From JAGPKI01 sp052034135 (GTDB taxonomy: Bacteria > Caldisericota > Caldisericia > UBA6126 > JAGPKI01), in assembly GCA_052034135.1 (NCBI GenBank), contig JBPOJC010000066.1, forward strand, positions 1 to 32,443: a DNA stretch of 32,443 nucleotides, written 5' to 3'. Position numbers and translations under genes: made by a program. The notes under the pieces are model-generated. The model did not search any database. It worked only from the letters and a program-made list of their open reading frames with translations, and was not told where the DNA came from. Positions 1-7,925 of this stretch are shown here, piece by piece (the first letter of the stretch is position 1; each line of letters starts with the position of its first letter).

Positions 1-1
1 G

Positions 2-37
2 AAGGATTACGATGTACTGCCAGTTGTTAGTAAGTGA
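2..37 (+). CDS. Possible 3' end of an upstream gene (partial)
   Basis: The first 36 bases read in frame as KDYDVLPVVSK followed by TGA. The YDVLPVV string resembles the conserved turn of CBS domains, and the frame is open to the left edge. Only eleven codons are visible, so this could be chance, and another frame is also open to base 28. Confidence 0.3.
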   Translation, partial: KDYDVLPVVSK

Positions 38-119
38 AAATATTTTCTTAAAATATGTATTTGAATATTTAGAAATTGAACTTGAAAAAAAAATTAAAAT
101 TGGTATTGACAACACAGTA

Positions 120-310
120 CATTCCCGCGAAAGCGGGAATCCAGGAAGAAAAAAACAAAAGAAACACTGGATCCCCGATAAATACATTCGGGGATGACAT
201 GTTACCTTCTGGATCCCAATCAAGTTGGGGATGACAGGGGTGTGGTTTTCGGGGATGACATTTTTGTGGAGTTCGAGGATGACGGTTTCTCTGCTGGATC
301 CCCGATAAAA
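120..310. repeat. Cluster of dispersed palindromic repeats
   Basis: Three kinds of hairpin unit lie in tandem. Bases 121-140 form a perfect 8-bp stem (ATTCCCGC/GCGGGAAT) closed by a GAAA loop. Bases 167-199 are a 33-bp unit with 8-bp arms ATCCCCGA/TCGGGGAT, found identically at 15130-15162 and 31856-31888. Bases 209-236 are a diverged copy of that unit and 294-307 a truncated one. Each copy begins CTGGATC; the complete copies end GATGACA. No gene is convincing here. Readable frames through the block reflect the repeat and not coding. Confidence 0.75.
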
Positions 311-400
311 AAGGTTGGTAATAATAGTGTGATCGATTAATACAGAAAATAACCCAAACCCTTAAGGGATTAAATAGTATTTTAGTATATAATTATCAAT

Positions 401-407
401 AGAGGTG
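401..407 (+). promoter_or_regulatory. Shine-Dalgarno that decides the start at 414
   Basis: AGAGGTG lies 6 nt before ATG 414. The in-frame GTG at 405 is part of this site, so it is unlikely to be the start. A TATAAT at 388-393 could be the -10 element, but I see no good -35 element. Confidence 0.6.
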
Positions 408-413
408 AATAAT

Positions 414-1433
414 ATGAAGAAGAGCATTAAGACATTTATTATAATAATTGTAATTGCCATAGTCTTTATCGGTGGATATTTTATATATAACTATTTAAAT
501 AAAGATAATTTAAAGGTATGTGGAGTGATTAAAGACACTTCCTCAAGTGCCAGAGTAGTTATTTTAATTGACAAGGAAAATAACGAGTGGAATGCAGTAA
601 TCACTGAAAATACTAAAATTCTCGATTGCGATGGAGAAAAAATTGATTTAAGAGATCTTGTTCCTCAGTTCGAGATTGAGGTGTCAGGGAAATTATCAAA
701 AGAAGCAATAACTCCTAATTCATTGTTTGCCTCACAAATAAAAATTTTAAGCTCAAAGGATATAGTAATTGTTTCGCCAAAAGATGGAGAATCTTTGATG
801 GAGGGTAAAATAGAATTAAAAGGTTTTGCCCGAGCGGATTTAGGAACATTGAATGTAAAAATAGATAATACAGAAAAAGGTTCTATAGAATTACCCCAGA
901 CAGAGGGAAAATATTGCTATTTTGAAAAGAGTATTCCTTTATCAAATCTTGATTTATCTGGAAGCCTTAATAAAGAGATAGTTCTATCCGTCTATCAAAA
1001 AAGTTCAGAAGATGGATCAAAAGCAAACAAAGTTTCAATAAATTTAAAATTAGCTCCTAAGAAAGTTTTTCTTTATTTTAGCAATATTAAATTTGACCCA
1101 AATATGAATGACTGCTCAAAGGTTTATCCAGTTATTAGAGAAGTTCATATATTAACAGATCCAGGCGATGTAATGCAACTATTATTGCAGGGTCCAACAG
1201 AAGAAGAAAAGGAAGAAGGTTACACAAGCCAAATTCCAAAGGAAGCAAGAATAAATGAATTAAGCATAAAGGATGGAATTGCAAAAATTGACTTTTCGAA
1301 CCTAAATCCCGGGGGTTCCTGTAGAGTTGCTGCTATTAGGGCAGAAATAACTGAAACCTTGAAACAGTTTCCAGAAGTTAAGGAAGTTATCATATCAGTT
1401 GATGGTAATGTTGAGGAGGCTCTTCAACCTTAA
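414..1433 (+). CDS. Membrane-anchored GerMN-domain protein
   Basis: 339 aa from ATG 414. One hydrophobic segment at about residues 6-24 anchors it to the membrane with the rest outside. Residues about 32-115 form a small beta-rich, OB/DUF5666-like domain. Residues about 120-210 look like a Gmad2/Ig-like domain, beginning with the IVSPKDGESL motif. Residues about 215-335 are a GerMN domain: LYFSN near its start, a LLQGPTEEE core, then GIAKIDFS and the A-I-R-A-E-I-T-ETLKQFP helix. GerMN domains occur in spore germination protein GerM and in LpqB-type lipoproteins. In non-sporulating bacteria they are general envelope modules of unknown biochemical role. The gene converges on the histidine kinase downstream with a 21-nt gap. 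The domain call is firm; the function is unknown. Confidence 0.82.
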   Translation: MKKSIKTFIIIIVIAIVFIGGYFIYNYLNKDNLKVCGVIKDTSSSARVVILIDKENNEWNAVITENTKILDCDGEKIDLRDLVPQFEIEVSGKLSKEAITPNSLFASQIKILSSKDIVIVSPKDGESLMEGKIELKGFARADLGTLNVKIDNTEKGSIELPQTEGKYCYFEKSIPLSNLDLSGSLNKEIVLSVYQKSSEDGSKANKVSINLKLAPKKVFLYFSNIKFDPNMNDCSKVYPVIREVHILTDPGDVMQLLLQGPTEEEKEEGYTSQIPKEARINELSIKDGIAKIDFSNLNPGGSCRVAAIRAEITETLKQFPEVKEVIISVDGNVEEALQP

Positions 1434-1454
1434 GGAACAAAATTTGCTTAAAAT

Positions 1455-3278
1455 TTAGGAGATACTAATTGGCAATATTAGATAGAATTTACTCCCCTCA
1501 CCTACTATACTCTCAACCTTTATTTTACCACCTAAAATTTTTGTAAACTCTTTTACTATAAATAACCCCATGCCTATTCCTGGGAACTTTCTATTAGCAG
1601 AACTATCTATCTGGTATAATTGATCAAATATTTTATCTAAATTATCTTTTGATATACCAATACCCGTATCACTAACGCAGATCTCTATTACCTCTAAATC
1701 TAATAATTTTTTTGCGGTAATCGTAACAACTCCATTAGGTTTATTATACTTTATTGCGTTGGTGATTAAATTATTCAAAATCAGTTCCAACTTTCTATAA
1801 TCACTTTTTATAGTTGGTATATTTTTTTGTATATCGTAGTTTATCGTTATTTCATTTTTTGTAGTTAATGGGTTTGACTTAAACTTATCACAGGTTTCGA
1901 TTATCAAATCTGATAAGTCAAATTCGGAAATATTTAAGGAAACTTTTTCATTCTCAAGATACGCTGCCTCTGTCAAATTTTGGATAACATAACTTTGTGT
2001 TATTACTGCCTGCTCAGCTGCATCTATAATCTGTTTAGCGTTATTGTCCAAGCTAACGAGCTCTTTCAGTAATTCAAGAGAGCTTTTAATAACTGTAAGA
2101 GGTGTTCTTAGCTCATGACTCACATTTGAAATTATGTTATTCTTCAATTGATCAATTGTTTTTAATTCTTCATAAGCTTTTTCCAATTTCTCATGAGATT
2201 CTATTAATTCTTTTGTGCGTATTTTAACTAAATCCTCGAGGTTTTCTTGATATTCTCTTAATTCATCTTCCAAAATTTTCTGTTTTGTGATATCTATTAG
2301 CACCATTTCAATATCTAATACCTCACCAAATCTATCATTTATTTTTGAGGATCTAATGTTTACATATTTTCCTGATAATGGAAAATAAATAACTTCATCT
2401 GATGTAATAGCAGGAGAAGAGACAAATTGCCTAAAAAGATTTACTATTATATTTATTTCTAATTTTTCATCCTTGTTTGTTGCATTAATATCAAAGATTT
2501 TTCTCCCCAAATACTTTGAAAAATTGAACCCCAAAAAATTATCTACGTTAGGATTTATTATAGAAACAAAGCCATTTCTATCTATAATAATTACACCATT
2601 CGGTGTGTTTTGGACAATTAATGCTGACTTAACTTCGCCGTAATTAACTATAGAATATGTTTGTATTGCTATAAAAGCCAGTATAAATATATAACCAACT
2701 GGATATATTTCAATTCCAAAACAGGGAATAAAATCAACAGCGCCAAGGAAAGCAATAAACAATGCTATTGTTTGAAGACGGAATTGGTTCTTTTCGGCAC
2801 TTTCTTTTTTATTCTTAAATGCCAAATAAAGATGAGTAAGAGATGCAACCATCATAACTATAAAAGCTGGAATAATTAGGTAAGATAGCTTACCATAAAG
2901 AGTGTATCTTCCCCAAAAATATGTTTTTACTCCAGTAATTAGCCAGTTTTCATTTTGCGAAAGAATATAAAGAATTAGCATTATGGCAAAATTTGCAATA
3001 ATAATGTTTCGTTTCTCTCTATTTATTCTGAGAATTGAAGCTGTCATAAAGTAGACTGATGGACCAATAAATACTACTCCAGCAAGAGTATATCGTAAGT
3101 AGAAGGATGTAGAGAATTCTGAATTCTTAGTAGAATACAATAAAGCCATCCCACTAAGCCAAACAAATGCAGTTAAACAACTTATAAAAAAGGAGATATT
3201 TATTATAGATTTCACATTTTCGAGTAATACATAAATTCCAAACAGTAGTATAAATATAGAAGCCAATGCAACTGGCAC
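1455..3278 (-). CDS. 7TM-PAS sensor histidine kinase
   Basis: 607 aa from GTG 3278. Residues 1-215 hold about seven hydrophobic segments (histidine kinase N-terminal 7TM type). Residues about 218-335 are a PAS domain (NGVIIIDRNG, then LIDITKQK), followed by a coiled coil. HisKA has phospho-acceptor H388 in VSHELRTPL. The ATPase domain has an N-box around N507 (LITNAIKYN), a G1 box DTGIGIS at 537-543 and a G2 box GIGMGLFIV, so it looks catalytically complete. It should autophosphorylate on H388 and pass phosphate to a response regulator, none of which is in this window. The frame is open upstream to 3333. A strong ribosome site precedes an AUA codon at 3329, which would add 17 residues including NYYVNFYSVP. 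I give the conservative GTG start but think the longer form is more likely. Confidence 0.9.
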   Translation of the reverse strand: MPVALASIFILLFGIYVLLENVKSIINISFFISCLTAFVWLSGMALLYSTKNSEFSTSFYLRYTLAGVVFIGPSVYFMTASILRINREKRNIIIANFAIMLILYILSQNENWLITGVKTYFWGRYTLYGKLSYLIIPAFIVMMVASLTHLYLAFKNKKESAEKNQFRLQTIALFIAFLGAVDFIPCFGIEIYPVGYIFILAFIAIQTYSIVNYGEVKSALIVQNTPNGVIIIDRNGFVSIINPNVDNFLGFNFSKYLGRKIFDINATNKDEKLEINIIVNLFRQFVSSPAITSDEVIYFPLSGKYVNIRSSKINDRFGEVLDIEMVLIDITKQKILEDELREYQENLEDLVKIRTKELIESHEKLEKAYEELKTIDQLKNNIISNVSHELRTPLTVIKSSLELLKELVSLDNNAKQIIDAAEQAVITQSYVIQNLTEAAYLENEKVSLNISEFDLSDLIIETCDKFKSNPLTTKNEITINYDIQKNIPTIKSDYRKLELILNNLITNAIKYNKPNGVVTITAKKLLDLEVIEICVSDTGIGISKDNLDKIFDQLYQIDSSANRKFPGIGMGLFIVKEFTKILGGKIKVESIVGEGSKFYLILPISIS

Positions 3279-3335
3279 TGAATAAAAGTTGACATAATAA
3301 TTTGCTGGGTTAAATAGTTGTTCTAATATTTTTTA

Positions 3336-3343
3336 TCTCCTTT
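3336..3343 (-). promoter_or_regulatory. Strong ribosome binding site upstream of the annotated kinase start
   Basis: On the minus strand the sequence is AAAGGAGA, ending seven bases before an in-frame ATA at 3329-3327. It lies about 57 nt upstream of GTG 3278, which has no Shine-Dalgarno of its own. No ATG, GTG or TTG occurs in frame between the two. Confidence 0.6.
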
Positions 3344-3726
3344 ACTTAAGCCAAAAAAATTTAGTCATCCTTCTTTTAATTTATTATTTCTAATTTAAAA
3401 AATTTAATAATTCCGTTAGAAGGTTTTAAAATAAATTATGAAATTTACAAATAGATATTGAGAACAAAAGATATTTTGAGATATTTTGCTATAAATATAA
3501 TCATGGGTAAAGTATTAAATGATGTAATTTATATAGCGCCTTTATTAGTAAATTCAATAATTCGGCTTACTTCTTGGTGTATCTATTTTTAAGTGGCAGA
3601 TTTTTACGTTTCTACGAAAAGTAGATTTAATCTACTAATGATAATTCCAAATAAAAGTGAAAGTTAAAGAATTTGCGTTCTAATAGTTTTTAGGCATGAG
3701 AGAAATTTGGGAAAGGATACATAAAT
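3344..3726. other. Divergent intergenic region between two histidine kinases
   Basis: AT-rich and without a gene I can support. It holds the palindrome at 3611-3636 and a promoter-like TATAAT at 3496-3501, preceded by a TTGAGA with a short 14-nt spacer. The start of the plus-strand kinase has a modest AAAGGA at 3712-3717. I see no RNA gene. Confidence 0.5.
3611..3636 (+). promoter_or_regulatory. Palindrome with alternative pairing, 90 nt upstream of a kinase gene
   Basis: Bases 3620-3636 form a perfect palindrome, AGTAGATT-T-AATCTACT. The preceding TCTAC (3611-3615) can also pair with GTAGA (3621-3625), which is the left arm of the palindrome. The three arms TCTAC / GTAGA / TCTAC are therefore mutually exclusive partners. 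It could be an operator or an attenuator-like leader; neither is shown. Confidence 0.4.
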
Positions 3727-5115
3727 ATGATTGAACTTCTAAAAGATGAGATTATTCTTAGGGAATTTACTCAGTTTTCAATGATTTTTTCAATGATTGT
3801 TAATCTCACCGTGTGCGTGGTTTTCTTTTATTATTATATTATTAGAAAAAAGAGCGTTTATTTATATTTTAGCTTATCTTGGTTTATATATGGGCTCTCT
3901 CACATATTCAAGATTATTAAGCTTGAACAATATTTTGTCTGCCTTCATATTTCTTCTAATCTTCTTACTTCAATTTCAATAATTTTCCTAATTTTTGGTA
4001 TTTTTGCATATTTAGACTTAAAAAGTAAGAGAATAAAAAAACTTACATATCTATTTTCTATATTCCTCGTCGCAATATCTGTAATTTTTCCTATACTTTC
4101 TTTGCCTACAATATGGTCAAGAATACCTATATATTTCGCTTATGGATTTACAGAGATTGCTCTCGGCATAATATTATTACGAAGAGTTAAAAATTACTCA
4201 CTTTTACCGGCAATTGGATTAATTTTGTGGGGAATTCATAAGTTAGATTATCCTTTTTTAGTTGATACTATATTTAGTCCATTCGGATATACAATAACAT
4301 TTATTTTGGGCTTAATTGTTGCATTTGGGCTCATGATAATGCTATCCTTAAGGGAGCGGAGCGAAATAATAGATATCTCAAGAAAGCTTGATTCTGCTTA
4401 TGAAAAATTAAAGATTCAAGGAAAAGACATCTCCAAACTATTATTAGCAGTATCTCATAACCTTAGAACTCCTCTAACTGCTTTAAGTGAAGCCTGCGAA
4501 ATTCTAAAAATTAAATTAGAGTCCAAAGAGGGAGATGATAATTTAGTTTCAGAAGATTTAACTAATGCTGTTCAGGCAAATATTGCAAGGATTCATAGTG
4601 AGCTTATGAAAATTCAAAATCTCATTGAATTCCTTGATTTTTCAAATACATCAGTTCTTGAACCTGTAAAACTAAATGAAATTCTCTCTGAACTTTCTTG
4701 TAAATTAAAAGAAGAATCATTAATGAATGAAGTTTCTATAATTAGCCATGTAGAGACTGATAGATTCATTTATGCCAATAAAGACATATTAAATACTGCT
4801 ATTTTTGCGTTGTTTACTTTAATGCATTCTAAAAATCTTCTTTGGGAAGCAAAATTTGTTATTGTGGAAAATAATAATTCTATAATTTTCTGTATTAAGG
4901 ACCTTAAAGATGGAGAGAGGTTTTCTTTTATTGATTTAAGCGGTAGAGAATTATCAACTGATTCGGAAAGTTGTGGAACGAATCTTGACCAAGAAATATT
5001 TGCTTTTATAAACGATGTAATATCAAAATATAGCGGAAAAATATATCTTAATGAGAGCGATAACTCGTGTAAAATTGATCTTTGTATAGAATTACCAAAA
5101 TATTCTCATCTGTAA
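3727..5115 (+). CDS. Membrane histidine-kinase-like protein with degenerate ATPase domain
   Basis: 462 aa. Residues about 15-205 carry about seven membrane segments. A short coiled coil (210-235) leads to a HisKA-like dimerisation helix with H244 in AVSHNLRTPLTAL, so the phospho-acceptor motif is present. The region that should be the ATP-binding domain (about 345-458) keeps the length but not the motifs. The N-box position reads ILNTAIFALFTLMHS without the usual N-A-x-K-Y. The G1 position reads DLKDGERFSF instead of DxGxG, and no G2 G-x-G-x-G is visible. It is probably a pseudokinase, acting as a sensor, a partner in a heterodimer or a phosphatase. It is divergent from the complete 7TM kinase at 1455-3278, which could be its partner (inference). 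It converges on the next gene with 14 nt between them. Confidence 0.8.
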   Translation: MIELLKDEIILREFTQFSMIFSMIVNLTVCVVFFYYYIIRKKSVYLYFSLSWFIYGLSHIFKIIKLEQYFVCLHISSNLLTSISIIFLIFGIFAYLDLKSKRIKKLTYLFSIFLVAISVIFPILSLPTIWSRIPIYFAYGFTEIALGIILLRRVKNYSLLPAIGLILWGIHKLDYPFLVDTIFSPFGYTITFILGLIVAFGLMIMLSLRERSEIIDISRKLDSAYEKLKIQGKDISKLLLAVSHNLRTPLTALSEACEILKIKLESKEGDDNLVSEDLTNAVQANIARIHSELMKIQNLIEFLDFSNTSVLEPVKLNEILSELSCKLKEESLMNEVSIISHVETDRFIYANKDILNTAIFALFTLMHSKNLLWEAKFVIVENNNSIIFCIKDLKDGERFSFIDLSGRELSTDSESCGTNLDQEIFAFINDVISKYSGKIYLNESDNSCKIDLCIELPKYSHL

Positions 5116-5129
5116 AAAAGTTAACGTAA

Positions 5130-6491
5130 TTATTTTGGAAGTTTAAAATAAAAGAGTGTATCCTCAAACTGTTCGTCCGGTTCATTATTAGAAAAATCTA
5201 AGAATCTTCTCACAAAGTAAACATAATCACATGTTGCACTAACATTTACAGCAGTAAAGTTTGCTTCTAATTTAATATTTAAAGGATAGAGCTCAGTTTT
5301 ATTATCTTTAAAGCTATGAACACAGAGATAAAGGTTTTCATCATTTTTGTTTTTTAGAAGAAACATAACGCATGATTTATTTGAAAACCAACTCTCTATG
5401 TCAAAATTTCCATACGAAGATAAGTTAATAAATCGTCTTTCTTGGTTAAATTTATTTTTACCTGCATCATAGGAAAATTTGTAGAAGTCAATGCTTGTTT
5501 CACTCCAATTAGAGCTTGGAAGAATAAGTATGTCATTGAATTTATTATTATTGGGAATGCTTTTAATATATGACTTTTCAGCAGGAAGTAATAGCTCATT
5601 AAGAGTAGGGCCAGTAATCTCAAAGCTCATAACTACCTGAGCTTTATTTAGGTCTAAATACTCAAATGAGGATTTATCTGAATTGTAGAACATCAAATAA
5701 TCATTATTATAATCTACCGAAAAGGGTGTTGCTGATATGTCGATTTTACCAATATTTATCACTTTGGATTCTGCAAGGTCAGGCTTCTTAAGGAGAAGCA
5801 TTTCTTTATTTTGTGGGACAAAGTAATAAAAATAATTTTTTGTCTCATAAGTAGTTGTGCCAAGCAGAGATGGTAAATCCTTATAAAAAATCCTATCCTC
5901 TGGAATATAGTAAACCATTACTTTATTATCTGTAGGGCTTAATTTAACACGTTCATAGATATAGTCAGGTTTTAATGTATATGAAACAGAAAATGGTTGA
6001 AAGAACCCCTCTCTTTGTTCTGGAGTAGTAGGTCTATTGTAGATGATCTTCTTTTCGTTTGTAAGGATATTAAATCTAACAAGGTGAATACTATCGGTCC
6101 CCTTTTCTGTATAAAATATATAGTTATCCCTAAAAGTTAAAAACTTTTCCGAAAAACTACTATTCAAAAATCCGCTAATTTTACTGTGAAAGATCACTTG
6201 AGAATTGTCAAAGTCAAACTCATCCACACTTACATCATCTTCAAGGATTTTATCAGACATTATACTTCCTTTATAGGAAAGAAAATATAGTTTATTATCA
6301 ACAATATCTAAAAAATTGATTTTATGCCCTGGAATGGAAAAGTTTTTAATATCTAATTTTACATCTTTAAGTTCTGGAAGAGTTTTAAATGTTGTTATTT
6401 CTTTCTCTGACTTTTTGCAAGAGGTTGAAGAAACTAAAAGTAAAAGAATTAGTAAGAAAATGGATAAAAACTTAAAATTTTTGGTTCCCAT
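5130..6491 (-). CDS. Lipoprotein, beta-propeller-like, unknown function
   Basis: 453 aa from ATG 6491. An upstream in-frame ATG (6524) exists, but the ribosome site GAGGGG sits 7 nt before 6491, and the signal peptide then starts as MGTKNFKFLS. The hydrophobic core is followed by SSTSC, a lipobox-like site with Cys25, then a charged KKSEKE linker. The mature part is a series of short beta strands with recurring patterns such as NKLYFLSY, NYIFYTEKG and DYVYFVRRF spaced about 40-50 residues apart, as in TolB/WD40-like propellers. I do not recognise a family. It is preceded by a good promoter at 6532-6559 and is likely monocistronic. Confidence 0.75.
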   Translation of the reverse strand: MGTKNFKFLSIFLLILLLLVSSTSCKKSEKEITTFKTLPELKDVKLDIKNFSIPGHKINFLDIVDNKLYFLSYKGSIMSDKILEDDVSVDEFDFDNSQVIFHSKISGFLNSSFSEKFLTFRDNYIFYTEKGTDSIHLVRFNILTNEKKIIYNRPTTPEQREGFFQPFSVSYTLKPDYIYERVKLSPTDNKVMVYYIPEDRIFYKDLPSLLGTTTYETKNYFYYFVPQNKEMLLLKKPDLAESKVINIGKIDISATPFSVDYNNDYLMFYNSDKSSFEYLDLNKAQVVMSFEITGPTLNELLLPAEKSYIKSIPNNNKFNDILILPSSNWSETSIDFYKFSYDAGKNKFNQERRFINLSSYGNFDIESWFSNKSCVMFLLKNKNDENLYLCVHSFKDNKTELYPLNIKLEANFTAVNVSATCDYVYFVRRFLDFSNNEPDEQFEDTLFYFKLPK

Positions 6492-6531
6492 CTTTTTACC
6501 CCTCTTTTTAAATGAACTCTTCAAATAATAA

Positions 6532-6559
6532 ATTATAAATATATGTTTAAGTTTTTCAA
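6532..6559 (-). promoter_or_regulatory. Promoter for the lipoprotein gene
   Basis: On the minus strand TTGAAA (6559-6554) is followed after 16 nt by TATAAT (6537-6532). This predicts transcription starting about 34 nt before ATG 6491, leaving room for the ribosome site. Confidence 0.55.
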
Positions 6560-6606
6560 CTTTATAAAAATTACATTAATTCAAGCTCATTAATTAATTT
6601 TTAAGG

Positions 6607-7716
6607 TCATACTTTTTCCATTACAATTTGAACAATTGGGTCAGGAATAATGTAAGTTTTAGAGCCATCCTTATAACACTCTTCCAGGTAAGAATATTTT
6701 ACTAAAGATTTGAGAACATTACTTAGCGTTTGATTACTGATCTCATTAGAATGTAAAGTTATGTATTCTTTAATTTGTGAAAAGGTTTTCATTTTATAGG
6801 CAATTGCTTTTAAAACCAATTTGTAGTTTTTAGATTTTGAAAAGATATTCTCTAATTCTTGCTTAACAAGCTCCTCTGCCATGTTAAGTGCTTCATCAAG
6901 TGCCATTTTATAATCCCCCTTTGAATTCACAATATATCCATATATGATAACATAACCGACAAGCCCATCTAAAATATTTACAGCCTTTTCAATTTCATCC
7001 TCTCTCGGTTCAACTTTAATCTGCTTAAAACCCTCAATTAAAAGGTTAACAGAATCTCTTTTAGGGAACCTATCAAGCTTAATTTCTTTTAAATATCTAC
7101 CAAATAGTGGGGATTTTGGATCATCTTTCTTAAGAAAATCATGTAAAATACCAACTTCAGAACCCGTAAGTATAAACTGAATATTTTCAAGATAATCATA
7201 AGCATGTGCCATCAAGTTTAGCATCTCAATACCACCTCTTCCATAGAACCTTAGATTTTGTGCCTCGTCAACAGCAATGATGAGCTTTCTTTTTGATTTT
7301 TTAAGAATATTATCAAAATCATCAAGTGCTTGCGAAAGAGTCGGTCTTACGCTACTTTTTTCTTTTAAATTAATTTCAAGCCATGGAATTTTGATGTTAG
7401 ATACTAACCCAAAAATTTTCTTAAATATACTTTCTCTAATGATCTTTTGGAGTGAATTAATAATGTAATCATTTAATTCGTTTTTATTGATGATATTGCC
7501 TTTAGTGAAGCTTCTGCAGTCAATAAATACAAACGGATTACTTTCTTTCTTTTTTTCTTCAAGAAATACTCGTAATAGAGAAGTTTTTCCAATTCTTCTT
7601 ATACCTGTAAGGAGTATTATTCTATTATTGCTTAATGCATCCTCTAATTCTTTAAGCTCTTTTTCTCTATCGTAGAGGTCTTCTCTTTTAACTTTAGGCT
7701 CTAAAGAAAAATACAT
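6607..7716 (-). CDS. AAA+ ATPase with C-terminal winged helix (COG1672/ATPase_2 type)
   Basis: 369 aa. The Walker A motif TGIRRIGKTS lies at 37-46 and Walker B KLIIAVDEAQ at 144-153. A sensor-like strand FILTGSE lies around 178-184, followed by GRYLKEIKLDRF, the usual signature after it in this STAND-related family common in archaea and thermophilic bacteria. The C-terminal 85 residues (from about 285) look like a winged-helix domain: KLVLKAIAYKMKTFSQIKEY, then SNQTLSNVLKSLVKYSYLEE. The length suits the family. Its cellular role is not established; some members are linked to mobile elements or restriction. The start has a strong TAAGGAGGA site, and a palindromic repeat array lies at 7759-7805 in its leader, so it may be repressed there, possibly by its own winged helix (inference). 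Confidence 0.85.
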   Translation of the reverse strand: MYFSLEPKVKREDLYDREKELKELEDALSNNRIILLTGIRRIGKTSLLRVFLEEKKKESNPFVFIDCRSFTKGNIINKNELNDYIINSLQKIIRESIFKKIFGLVSNIKIPWLEINLKEKSSVRPTLSQALDDFDNILKKSKRKLIIAVDEAQNLRFYGRGGIEMLNLMAHAYDYLENIQFILTGSEVGILHDFLKKDDPKSPLFGRYLKEIKLDRFPKRDSVNLLIEGFKQIKVEPREDEIEKAVNILDGLVGYVIIYGYIVNSKGDYKMALDEALNMAEELVKQELENIFSKSKNYKLVLKAIAYKMKTFSQIKEYITLHSNEISNQTLSNVLKSLVKYSYLEECYKDGSKTYIIPDPIVQIVMEKV

Positions 7717-7758
7717 TTATTCCTCCTTAAACTTTTACTTTCGTAGTTTAAACCTTGG

Positions 7759-7805
7759 TTGACTTAGTCAAAGGGGGTTGACTTAGTCAAACTAGGTTGA
7801 CTTAA
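7759..7805 (-). promoter_or_regulatory. Tandem palindromic operator array, 19-bp period
   Basis: TTGACTTAGTCAA, a 13-bp palindrome with 6-bp arms, occurs at 7759-7771 and 7778-7790. A third, half copy (TTGACTTAA) lies at 7797-7805. The starts are exactly 19 bp apart, slightly under two helical turns. On the minus strand a TATAAT at 7814-7809 precedes the array, so the predicted transcription start of the ATPase gene falls at its edge. I see no good -35 element. Confidence 0.65.
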
Positions 7806-7925
7806 ATTATTATAGCAAAGAATTGCATAAAGAATAAAATATATGCCCTTTTTCGATAATTCTTTTGGAATAGATTTAATTAGTAACAGCTAAATTAAAA
7901 TGATACAAACTATCATAAATTGACC

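Noticed and set aside
106..111. Perfect TTGACA, possible -35 element
   Set aside because: The expected -10 position falls inside the GC-rich hairpin at 121-140 with no TATAAT-like sequence.
12..197. Short plus-strand open frame of 61 codons
   Set aside because: It runs through the hairpin repeats, has no ribosome site or family resemblance, and its second half is simply a translation of the repeat.
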